Shown one piece after another: positions 23,945 through 33,614 of a DNA stretch of 64,000 bases. This DNA is from Chamaecrista fasciculata (Eukaryota; Streptophyta; Magnoliopsida; Fabales; Fabaceae), in assembly GCA_003254925.1 (NCBI GenBank), contig QANZ01002401.1:59452-123451 (forward strand), read 5' to 3'. Made by a program: the position numbers and the translations under genes. Every line of letters begins with the position of its first letter. Position 1 is the stretch's first letter. Under the pieces are notes generated by a model. It was not told the DNA's origin. It made no database searches and saw only the letters and a list, made by a program, of their open reading frames with translations.

Positions 23945-24310
23945 ACATATGCCACACATTTTCAAATTTCAATAGTAATGAATTATTTATGTTTTATTGA
24001 TATTATTAATTATTGTGAACATACATATATATTGCATTTGCCTACCACATACTTAAAATACTTAAAATAGAGAGAAGGGTCCTGTATTTAATTTGACCAG
24101 TTTTGTCGTTTACGCGATTATTAAATATTGATAAGAAGAAAATGCCAAAATGGTGTATGTATAACATGATTTTTGTAAGGGATGGAAAAAGTTTTGGATC
24201 ACTGATTATTATGATACAGAAAAGGTTGTGATTCCAGAGGAAGAGAAGGAACATCTGAGGGTAAGAAGGAGTGCTCTCCATTATTCAAGAGACTCAGGGT
24301 TATGATGATA
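23945..24310 (+). repeat. Duplicated segment, copy 2
   Basis: The paralogue of 21471-21915 with small deletions; the captured open frame (DHWYYDTEKVV-like) is interrupted here. A (TA)n run follows at about 24317-24341. Confidence 0.55.
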
Positions 24311-24493
24311 CCATATTATATATATATATATATATATATATGATACAGAGAAAATGAGAATTTAACTGAATAATATGGATCTTATAATTGATTGAGAAAG
24401 GCATGCAAATACATGCATGTGCAGTATTTATAAAAAAAAAAGGGAATAAGCAAAAGCTCAGCTAACAGAAGCTAACAAACTCATAACAGATTC

Positions 24494-25662
24494 TGATCCT
24501 TACACCTAACTGATCGATTCAGGACTGTTTTATTAGAGACCAAGATGTGGGAAATTTTCCATGCGCGCGGGAATGAAGAGAAAAATCTCCTTGCTGACGG
24601 TTTTTGATTGTTATGGAACAACATGAAAATGAATATGCATATTCAATTCAAGGTTTGACCTTTTAAGAAATTCATGCTGTATTGACCTTTGTGTATGGTA
24701 GCTAGCCCTTCTAGTGACTGTAGGAAAATTATGTGGAAAAATCTTTCTGATTTAATATATAATTAAATTAATGTTTTTTTTTTATTTTAAAAAATACAAA
24801 ACTACGTACAACAGTGTAGTCGACATCTTGTTCGGTGTCCCTCTCTTGTTTTGGAGCTTCACTAGCTTTTGGGCAGCTCCACCGCATCCTTAGGGAGGCA
24901 AACCGTTGTGCTAATCTAATGATATATATGCTCCATCATTCCCTTGCAAGCTCAAGGTGGAGGATCTGAAATTTATGAGGGGATCTGAAATTTACTTATT
25001 AGAATCATTCTGATTGTTGGGATTTTTATCATGGGAAAACTCATAAAATTCTACTTGAAAATGTATTCACACTACAATCCACTACACCTAAAATTAAGCA
25101 TCCACTACGTACTCATAAGTCATAAAACTGAAACGGAAAAACACCATCATTCATATGTGCTTCACGGAAATGATTCAATTCTAAATGACGTGGTGTGCAA
25201 GTGCAGCAGCCAGCCATGCTTCAATAACAATAATACCCAACACTCATCATTATGATTTATGAAACTTTTGTCCCCATCATATAATTAAACATAAAATTGG
25301 ATGAATTCAAGATACAAAGTGCGTTCATATTTAAGAAAAAATACGCATGTCCAAATCCCAAGTCATACATACGAACATCAAAACACACATTATTATAAAT
25401 AATTTAACTTGGATGAGTTGCATCACACCGCGCTAGACAAAGTAGAAAGACTACTAATCATGTCTTACAACTAATTAACTCACACGTACGCACGTACTAA
25501 TGTAGCATGGACAATGTTCAAAATAAAACGTGAAATTATATATATTGCACATGCGTCATGGGAAAACCTCAATGAGAGACCCTAAACCTAGAAGTGGGGT
25601 TATCTTGTAATCACTGAAGCCAGCAGAGAAGAACAAACTTGCCCATTCTTTCTCGTTTCTAA
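24494..25662 (-). repeat. Segmental duplication, copy A
   Basis: It is matched by 29274-30328. From about 24645 to 25662 the two copies appear identical and gap-free (constant offset of 4667 bp). Copy A has 113 bp (about 24530-24643) that copy B lacks. The block is the 3' flank of OMT copy 5 and ends inside its second exon. A 74-codon open frame on the plus strand (25031 here, 29698 there) is identical in both, but resembles nothing known and is not called a gene. Confidence 0.85.
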
Positions 25663-26010
25663 AAAAAACGTAGCATGGACAAGGAAAGCAAGAAAATGAA
25701 ACGTGAAATTATATATATTGCACATGCGTCATGGGAAAACCTCAATGAGAGACCCTAAACCTAGAAGTGGGGTTATCTTGTAATCACTGAAGCCAGCAGA
25801 GAAGAACAAACTTGCCCATTCTTTCTCGTTTCTAAAAAAAACGTAGCATGGACAAGGAAAGCAAGAAAATGAAAAGTGAAATTATATATATTGCACATGC
25901 GTCATGGGAAAACCTCAATGAGAGACCCTAAACCTAGAAGTGGGGTTATCTTGTAATCACTCAAGCCAGTAGAGAAGAACAAACTTGCCCATTATTTCTT
26001 TCTCGTTTCT
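25516..26010 (-). repeat. Tandem triplication of the OMT 3' end, 173-bp period
   Basis: Three consecutive copies of the last part of OMT exon 2 and its 3' flank (GCGTCATGGGAAAACCTCAATGAGAG...), starting near 25516, 25689 and 25862. The first two appear identical over the coding part. The third has a few changes (TCACTCAAGCCAGTAG) and alone joins the rest of the exon. The linker contains AAAAAAAACGTAGCATGGAC. The other copy of this block (29274-30435) has a single unit. Confidence 0.88.
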
Positions 26011-27265
26011 CTCTTTTCCTGTGAGCATAACCATCATGAGCATATCAAAGAAAAGCTGAGTGTTCACAAATCCATCATCATGTCTATTATTATCACTTTC
26101 CCTTCTTTCCCTTTGTTTGTTGTAATTGCTTCCTTGCACTTTTTCAGTATCTTCACACACTCTTCGTCGTTCCAATTGTGTAAAATCCACTGTGTCATTC
26201 AAAGTAATTGTACTATAAGGTTATGATCATCGGTATCTTAAAATATATTTCAAGATTATATATCTACGTATAAAAATTAAAAAAACATAAATTCCAATAT
26301 AATATAACTAATGGTATAAAAAGTTAGAGCTGTCAAGAGTTGTTCGTATTCTCCATAATAGAGGTTTTGATATAAATGTTTCAAAGGCTCTAGTATGAAG
26401 ATATCTAATTCTCAACCGTGAAATTGTGTTGAAATTCGTCATTCATTAGAGCTCCATCAATTTTACCTTCAACAAGACGGCATCGGTAGACGGAAATGGA
26501 ATAGCCTCAAACATGTCTCCACTGACAAACTTGAGATTTCCATTACTTTGTAGCCCACCAACAACATGTGGCAGATCGAACACAATACATTCCATTTCTG
26601 GAAGCATATTCGCTATGGCCTTAGCCAAAGTCCCTGTCCCACCCCCAATATCAACCAAAGACTCCAACCCTTCGAACACTCCTTTGCACTTATTAACCAC
26701 CAGGCTACTTACTAATCTCGAGTCACTAGCCATTGTTTCATTGAAATTTTGGTTCATCTTAGGCTCTTGCCCTGCATACTCTCAAAATGTCTTTTCATGA
26801 GTCGTGACAAATGGCGTCAAATCGTCATTTTGGAACCAACTAGGCAGCTTGAACCATGGCGTTATGAAGATTGGGTTTAAATGGAATACCAAGAAAGGCC
26901 TCATACTTAAAGGGTGGTCCTTCAGAAGAAGGGTGGATGCATCTGTTAGGGCATACCCTAATTCTTTGGGAATGGTCATTATCAGTTTCTGGAAGGTTGT
27001 GAAGAGAGAAGAAGCCAGAGTAAGTGAGGATTCGCATCAAGCGGTGGATATGACGAGTTTTTGAAGGGTGGATTTGGAGAGACGAAATGAGAGTGGGAAG
27101 AGGCATGGGCTTTCCATGGTTGTGAATGGTGTCTATTATGTTTAGGTCAATGGCGGATTTGAGGGACATGGAGTTTAAGTAGCTCAACATGTGGTTCCAT
27201 ATATGGGTTTGAGCTTGGAGGAGTCTTGGTGTTGCAAGCTCTTCGTTGTTAGTACGGGCTTCCAT
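25551..27265 (-). pseudogene. OMT copy 5, frameshifted and nonsense-mutated
   Basis: Exon 1 starts at 27265 (ATPRLLQAQTHIWNH) and ends at the donor 26467. An extra base near 26965 (HSQ/RIR) shifts the frame. At about 26779 the codon for the conserved Trp of KTFWEYAG has become TGA. The SAM loop LVDIGGGTG is preserved downstream (about 26650). Exon 2 begins at 26189 (WILHNW; the Asp after the catalytic His is Asn) and loses about 30 bp near 26078, removing the ENDKGDIDDE-like segment. The 3' end is then triplicated. No TATAAATAG box was found upstream; a MITE-like insertion starts at about 27420. Dead, but with few lesions, so recently inactivated. Confidence 0.9.
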
Positions 27266-27278
27266 GATCAGTAATCCT

Positions 27279-28500
27279 AGCTAGCTATGTTTGTTGAAAA
27301 TAATGGTTCTAATAAACAAATAATATCTCACTATTAAAAATAAAAAATAAAAAATAATTTGATAACACTCAAATATATTATTTCCAAAAATATATCTCTT
27401 ACAATACTCACATATATTTAGGGGTGAGCACGGGTTGGGTTGGGGCGGGTTGAGGGGAAATCCCAACCCAACCCACACATCAATTTGCGGGTTGGGTTGG
27501 TTTGGGTTTTATGATTTTTAAAATTCAACCCGAACCAACCCAACCCGCAGAGTTGCGGGTTGGGTTGGGTTGAACCGCAGGTTGAGTTTGTAATTTTTTT
27601 TTTTTAATTTTCATTATAAAAAATATTATTATAAATTTGTGGGTAGTGAATAAAAAAACTTACACATAAAAAATGTTAAAAAACATAGATTTTATATATA
27701 TAAATATAAATCAATTAAAATATATTCTATAAAATATGTAAATGTAATACANAAAAAAAAAATAGCCTCACATACACAAATTTTTGTTTTTAGAATTGCC
27801 TTGATCAATACCACCAAATTGATGCAACTCCCTTTTGTAGACAAGAGGATATAATATTTTATTGTTAGTAAATTACTCACGAAGATATTAGAAGCAAGAG
27901 GCGGCAATGGAGAGCTAGGCATCCCGATGATGATGCATCATCGTATAGGTGGCAAGATAGCATAGAGTGGTGGCTTGCTAGGTTGCATACAATGCAAGTT
28001 TCATCCTGATCCCCATTTTCACATGCATGGCTCAATATATGTTATTTATTTATTTATTATTTATTAGATGAATATATATGTATCTATATCTATAAATATT
28101 ATATAGTTCCACCCCTTTATGGTTGGTCAAAATTATTGAATTAAAAAATTAAAAAAGAAAAAACAAACACTCACTTTTCTCTAGCTAGCCCACGTTCATC
28201 TCACCCAAACATTTACAAATTAATAAAATATCAATTTTTATCCTAAATGTATGAGATAATTTCAAATTGGTCCTAAATATTTTATTTATTTTAGATGAAT
28301 CTTACATATTTTTATAATTTTTCAAATTGGTCCCAAACTTACTCATTTATCAAAATAATTTTTTTTTTAATCTTTAACTTTAATTAATTTAAACGTACAT
28401 ACCAAGCCCTAATAACTTATATTGTTTATTTATATTAGACCTTTGATCCTTATGAATTTAACAACCGCTGCATTTATAGGCAATTTCTCTCCCAAATTTA
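27279..28500. other. Spacer with a GGGTTGGGTTGG MITE
   Basis: At 27421-27590 a G-rich, internally inverted stretch (GGGGTGAGCACGGGTTGGGTTGG, then CCCAACCCGC) is typical of plant hAT-type MITE ends. The other end was not found. A single N lies at 27752. At about 28098-28165 TTATATAGTTCCACCCCTTTATGGT resembles the repeats upstream of OMT copy 7 (35318, 35482). No gene. Confidence 0.45.
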
Positions 28501-28508
28501 ATAACTAC

Positions 28509-29020
28509 CATATGTTATCCATTGTTTTAAAAATAGGACCGCATCGACCGGTTGAATTGAAAACTGTGATCCGATTCGAGAACCATGAAAACCGCCATGC
28601 TCAAAATTCAGTAAAACCGGTGGTGGATCGATTGGATTGGCCAATTTTTATGTTTTATTATCTTTTAATTCTTAGATTTTTTTTTTATATATTTTTATGG
28701 GTCAAATGTGAAAGAATATTGACTATAAACCTAAATATAATAAAGAAAGTGATCACGTCACTTAATGACATTAATATTGATAAATATTATAAAATTGACT
28801 ATATTTATATAATTCGTGTCAATATATAAAACTTATATTTATATTAATATTTCAATTATATTTTACTTAATTATAATTATTAGAATTAGAATTTATCATA
28901 TTTAGATTTTTTATATTATTTTTAATTTACTTATTTGTTTCCGGTCCAATCTTAGTTTTTACTAATAAACCTTGAACCGATACATCAATTGGTTCAATAA
29001 CCGGTTCAATTTTTAAAATC
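28509..29020. mobile_element. TIR element, AACCGGTT family
   Basis: The left end (TTTTAAAAATAGGACCGCATCGACCGGTTGAATTGAAAAC) and the complement of the right end (TTTTAAAAATTGAACCGGTTATTGAACCAATTG) form imperfect terminal inverted repeats around an AT-rich centre. Non-autonomous DNA transposon; no transposase. Confidence 0.6.
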
Positions 29021-29170
29021 TTTGATATTATCCGTCAATAACACTAGTGCCATACATAAACTCTGCTCATCCAACTTTAAATGTATCCATTTATATATAT
29101 GAAAAATGCTCCCAAACCAATATATATTAATTTCTTTTTTTTTTTGGTCTAGAATATATATTAATTTGAA

Positions 29171-29221
29171 GGGTAAGTTACACTTTGGTACCATGTGGTT
29201 TGACCCTATTTCACTTTGATA
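29171..29221 (+). mobile_element. Truncated GGTACCAAAGTG-family MITE end
   Basis: GGGTAAGTTACACTTTGGTACC followed by TTTGACCCTATTTCACTTTGAT matches the ends of the elements at 11444-11840 and 45092-45749. It breaks off at 29221, about 50 bp before the segmental duplication begins. Confidence 0.55.
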
Positions 29222-29273
29222 AATTATGAGGAATGCTTGGTCACATTGCTTGAGCCAACTTGTTTAACCTAAT

Positions 29274-30328
29274 TGATCCTTACACCTAACTGATCGATTC
29301 AGGAGTGTTTCAATTCAAGGTTTGGCCTTTTAAGAAATTCATGCTGTATTGACCTTTGTGTATGGTAGCTAGCCCTTCTAGTGACTGTAGGAAAATTATG
29401 TGGAAAAATCTTTCTGATTTAATATATAATTAAATTAATGTTTTTTTTTTATTTTAAAAAATACAAAACTACGTACAACAGTGTAGTCGACATCTTGTTC
29501 GGTGTCCCTCTCTTGTTTTGGAGCTTCACTAGCTTTTGGGCAGCTCCACCGCATCCTTAGGGAGGCAAACCGTTGTGCTAATCTAATGATATATATGCTC
29601 CATCATTCCCTTGCAAGCTCAAGGTGGAGGATCTGAAATTTATGAGGGGATCTGAAATTTACTTATTAGAATCATTCTGATTGTTGGGATTTTTATCATG
29701 GGAAAACTCATAAAATTCTACTTGAAAATGTATTCACACTACAATCCACTACACCTAAAATTAAGCATCCACTACGTACTCATAAGTCATAAAACTGAAA
29801 CGGAAAAACACCATCATTCATATGTGCTTCACGGAAATGATTCAATTCTAAATGACGTGGTGTGCAAGTGCAGCAGCCAGCCATGCTTCAATAACAATAA
29901 TACCCAACACTCATCATTATGATTTATGAAACTTTTGTCCCCATCATATAATTAAACATAAAATTGGATGAATTCAAGATACAAAGTGCGTTCATATTTA
30001 AGAAAAAATACGCATGTCCAAATCCCAAGTCATACATACGAACATCAAAACACACATTATTATAAATAATTTAACTTGGATGAGTTGCATCACACCGCGC
30101 TAGACAAAGTAGAAAGACTACTAATCATGTCTTACAACTAATTAACTCACACGTACGCACGTACTAATGTAGCATGGACAATGTTCAAAATAAAACGTGA
30201 AATTATATATATTGCACATGCGTCATGGGAAAACCTCAATGAGAGACCCTAAACCTAGAAGTGGGGTTATCTTGTAATCACTGAAGCCAGCAGAGAAGAA
30301 CAAACTTGCCCATTCTTTCTCGTTTCTC
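29274..30328 (-). repeat. Segmental duplication, copy B
   Basis: The copy of 24494-25662, lacking 113 bp near its left end and carrying the OMT 3' end once instead of three times. It continues into the OMT copy 6 fragment. The absence of visible differences over about 1 kb points to a very recent event or an assembly artefact. Confidence 0.85.
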
Positions 30329-30435
30329 TCTTTTCCTGTGAGCATAACCATCATGAGCATATCAAAGAAAAGCTGAGTTTTCACAAATTCATCATCGATA
30401 TCTCCCTTGTCATTTTCCATCATCATGTCTATTAT
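30223..30435 (-). pseudogene. OMT copy 6, exon-2 3' fragment
   Basis: Only the last 71 codons of an OMT second exon remain: IIDMMMENDKGDIDDE, TQLFFDMLMM, GKERNEKEWASLFFSAGFSDYK and the C-terminal LIEVFP, then the stop at 30223. At 30435-30436 the sequence switches abruptly to a MITE-derived tandem array, so the catalytic His, SAM loop and first exon are lost. It keeps the ENDKGDIDDE segment that OMT copy 5 has lost, so it reflects the state of the ancestor before that deletion. Confidence 0.88.
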
Positions 30436-30625
30436 AAATGAAACCTTTGTCATAGTTATGGGACCAAAATTGCAACAAAAAAAGTTATGGGACCAAAATG
30501 AAACTTTTGTCATAGTTATGGGACCAAAATTGCAACAAAAAAATTATGAGACAAAAATGAAACCTTTGTCATAGTTATGGGACCAAAATTGCAACCAAAA
30601 AAGTTATGGGACCAAAATGAAACNA
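30436..30625 (-). repeat. Tandem array of a MITE arm, about 60-bp unit
   Basis: Three to four units of AAATGAAACCTTTGTCATAG followed by TTATGGGACCAAAATTGCAAC. It belongs to the GGTCCCATAAC foldback family (compare 60296-60764) and directly abuts the broken OMT fragment. One N lies at 30624. Confidence 0.7.
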
Positions 30626-31135
30626 AATGTAAATCCAGGGACTGATTTGCTAGTTTACTCAATTTTTATGTTTAAAAATGTAAATCCAGTCATCATGCCA
30701 AGGTGGAAAAAAAAATAAGAATGCTCCGTCATGATGCCACGTAATCAAGTCAGACAAAAAAAAATGACACATAAGCAAAAAAAATTGCCACATGTGTATT
30801 GAGTCAAAATTGAGGGCATAATTGAAACGTTGGTTGCACATTGAGGGCATACCCGAACAAAATGAAACGTTAAGGGCATAACTGAAAATCACTCCAAACG
30901 TTAGGGGCATGAAAGGGTGTTTTGCCTTTTTTTTTTTAAAAAGGTGATGGACCATTTCAATATTTCATCATTTGAGAGAAAATATTTTATTGTTTCTAAT
31001 TTCTAGATGCCTTGAAATGTGTTAATATCATTATATGCACGGGCGTTGGCTTTTATACTACAAAAAAATATTTTAACTCTTTGCCGTGGCGAATAAAACT
31101 GTCATAAAAAGGTCAAACATAGCTGCCAATATTTA
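30626..31135. other. Spacer, MITE-like
   Basis: It carries repeats of GAGGGCATA..TGAAACGTT (30805-30920) of the same type as other MITE arms here. No gene. Confidence 0.4.
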
Positions 31136-31668
31136 TAAGGAGGGAAAATATGGGCGCTGCAAAAATAGAACTTTGTTTAAAAGATATTTTGCAACTTAAA
31201 TACTTAATGGCTGGCTATCAAAACTAATTTATGTAGCAACTTTTTCGTTGTGAAAAGAAAATATTTGCAATGTCATTTTGCAACAGAAAGTTCGTTGAAA
31301 ATTCATTCAGACAAAGATCGCTGCAACAGTAAGGATTTCCGCCGTGATATGGACTTGTGCAGCAAGATGACTTGCATTGCAAAAGGAAGTTTTCATAGCA
31401 ACTTTAATAGCACTGAGAACAGCTTATTTTGCAACGACTACTTTTTTTATTGCAACGACTTATTGTTGCTACTGCTTTCTTTCATCAAACAAGATGTCGG
31501 CGCTACCGAGGAGTGTTTTTACAACAAGTTTTGTTCTGCAAAATGTGCATAAAAATAGATTCCCAGTTAATGTTTAATTATATTTCAAATAAAATTCTCT
31601 CATAAATACTTTTAAAAAACAACAAAAAAATGTATGTAAAACTTGTAATATACATTTATATGTATATA
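31136..31668 (+). repeat. GCAAC-rich duplicated block, copy A
   Basis: It matches 37598-38245 (GGGAAAATATGG.CGCTGC onwards) and contains many GCAAC motifs. The open frame at 31250-31552 is a by-product. It is probably part of a non-autonomous DNA element, and also part of a larger block repeated on both sides of OMT copy 7. Confidence 0.6.
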
Positions 31669-31734
31669 ATAAAAATCTCTCTCATGAGAGTCGAGTTTTC
31701 TCTCAAACCTCTCATCGTGAGGGATTATCTCTCT

Positions 31735-32200
31735 CTTTCATGAGATTTAACCCTATCTCATATTAGGATTATTGGCGGTGCTCTTTTCTGTGTGTCTTTT
31801 GCAGCGGTGGTTTTTGACGGTTTTCCTTCCCATATCTGTGTGCTCTATGCTCGTGTCCGTGTGTTTTCTGCGGCGGGTTTTGTGGCAGAAGCGTTCTGGA
31901 TCTGGTCTGGTTTTTTTTTGTGTTTCCAATTCTTTAGATGATTTTAGCTTTAGTTGGGTCCCTAGATCCGTTAACTTGGCAGCTGATTGTCTTATCAATT
32001 TTTCTGACACGAAGATGGGTCCTCTTGGATGGGTTGCAAACCCCCAACTTTCGTCAGTTGATGTTCTTTCTAGTTTTCTTGTTGATGTTAGGGAGAGATT
32101 TGATTATTTTGTTGTGTTTTTGTTTGTACTGTGCTTGGCTTTGTCTTGCTTTTGAATGAATTATGTTTTAGGCAAATATATATATATATATATATATATA
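31735..32200 (+). mobile_element. LINE 3' end with TA tail
   Basis: Frame 31772-32155 reads FSWVPRSVNLAADCL, matching the final RNase H block of plant LINEs (HV.RE.N..AD.LA), followed by a C-terminal tail and a (TA)n tract at 32177-32201. The 5' parts are missing. Related to 22540-23130. The frame upstream of the RNase H block is low-complexity and probably untranslated. Confidence 0.6.
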
Positions 32201-32356
32201 TAATACTGATAAAACTATTCAGAATTTCCAAACACAGATTAACTACTCCTTCAAAATGCTTCGATCTTTTGAAGCAAATTTATGTTTGGACATAAACATA
32301 AAATATAACAATTATATTCCAAACACGCCTAGAATATGTATAGTAGTTTTTTGTTT

Positions 32357-32392
<36 letters not shown>

Positions 32393-32409
32393 GAGAGAGA
32401 GAGAGAGAA
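32357..32409. repeat. Palindromic (TC)n(TA)n(GA)n microsatellite
   Basis: A TC run, a central TATATATATA and a GA run form a perfect inverted repeat of about 50 bp that could extrude as a hairpin. Confidence 0.9.
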
Positions 32410-32513
32410 GTATTTCTAATTAATATGTTTAAATTTCTTTGATGAATCAAATTATTATTGATCTCTTTACAAAAGTGGCCACAAATGCTTATATTTAAAA
32501 AAAGAAAAAAAAT

Positions 32514-32850
32514 ATTGGAGTCATGCAAATTGATTTTAATGAGATATCGAATTCGATATATTTAATACTAAAATAGCATTATTGGGACAAGATATATGTA
32601 AGTCAGAGATACGAGATCATTATGGGATAGACATATATATATATATAATATATGATATATGATGTTAGTGGACAGACCTCCCATATTTATAAAAGTATAA
32701 TAATCTACAATTTCTTCAATCGTTTTCTATAGTACTATATACAAGCTTTATTTATTTCGTATTTAATATTAATATTTTGGCCACATTGTATTTTGATCTT
32801 ATATGTTTGGGCGAATTTCAATCTAATTTTTTATTACTAAATTGATCCAA
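32514..32850 (+). repeat. Duplicated block, copy A, second part
   Basis: It matches 39095-39490 (TTGGAGTCATGCAAATTGATT, ATATCGAATTCGATATATTT, CATTATTGGGACAAGATATAT). It continues the 31136 block after the LINE insertion. Confidence 0.75.
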
Positions 32851-32887
32851 TTTGTTTTCATAACTTCTTATTTTTTAGTTTCAACCT

Positions 32888-33170
32888 ATGAAGCATGGAC
32901 ACGGACACGGACACACCGACACACCAAATTTTTAAGATTACACGACACGACACGGCATATATTTATATATAAAAATAATTAAAAATTCATATTTTTTTAT
33001 GAAAACTCTAAGAATTAGAATATCTATACATAATATATGTCATAAAAATTGATTTTATATTTTGAAACTTATGAATATGTGTCGTGTGGTTGTCGTACGG
33101 GTGTCGGACACGGACACGTGTCTGACACGGTGACACGGCTTTGAAATGAAGTGTCCATGCTTCCTAGGTT
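32888..33170. mobile_element. GAAGCATGGACAC foldback element with 9-bp target duplication
   Basis: It begins TATGAAGCATGGACACGGACAC and ends GTGTCCATGCTTCCTAG, flanked by GTTTCAACC on both sides (about 32880 and 33165). The paralogous block at 41828 (TTCCAACCACTAAATAG) shows the empty site. The interior is AT-rich without an ORF. A 9-bp duplication suits a Mutator-like non-autonomous element; 8 bp would suit hAT. Confidence 0.7.
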
Positions 33171-33614
33171 TCAACCACTAAAGAAGTATTTGTTGGATAA
33201 TTTTGACAATTTTAAATAATTTTTTTAATCAAATCACTCATATATCAATTTGATTAACCAATTAAAAATAATTAATTTGATTAACCAAATCAAAACAAAC
33301 TAACAAAATAGTGGTTGGGGTGATACAATTTTAATGGTTTAGAAATTTATTTTTTATATTATCAATTTGATCCGAAATTAAAATGATAGTTTACACTTTA
33401 AAACGATCTCAAGCCATGCATATGATGAAAGACCAAAATACACATTATTTTAAAAGATTTCACTTACATGAATTGCATCACACCACGCTAGACAACATAA
33501 TAAAGAAAAACAACAAATCATGGCTTGCAACAAACTTACACATACCCACATACTAGCGTAACATATAAACAAGGAAAGCAAGAAAATGAAAAGTGAAAGT
33601 ATACTGCATGTACG
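33171..33614. other. 3' flank of OMT copy 7
   Basis: 33171-33360 matches 41830-42010 (duplicated block, third part). 33420-33610 resembles the 3' flanks of OMT copies 5 and 6 (GCATCACACC.CGCTAGACAA, AAGGAAAGCAAGAAAATGAA). This ties these three OMT copies into one lineage. Confidence 0.65.

Noticed and set aside
25031..25255. A 74-codon open frame identical at 29698-29922
   Set aside because: It is identical only because the whole segment is duplicated; it has no recognisable domain and overlaps the 3' flank of an OMT pseudogene.
31250..31552. 100-codon frame in the GCAAC-rich block
   Set aside because: It lies in a repeat with no protein similarity; the paralogue extends it by internal duplication, which suggests chance openness.
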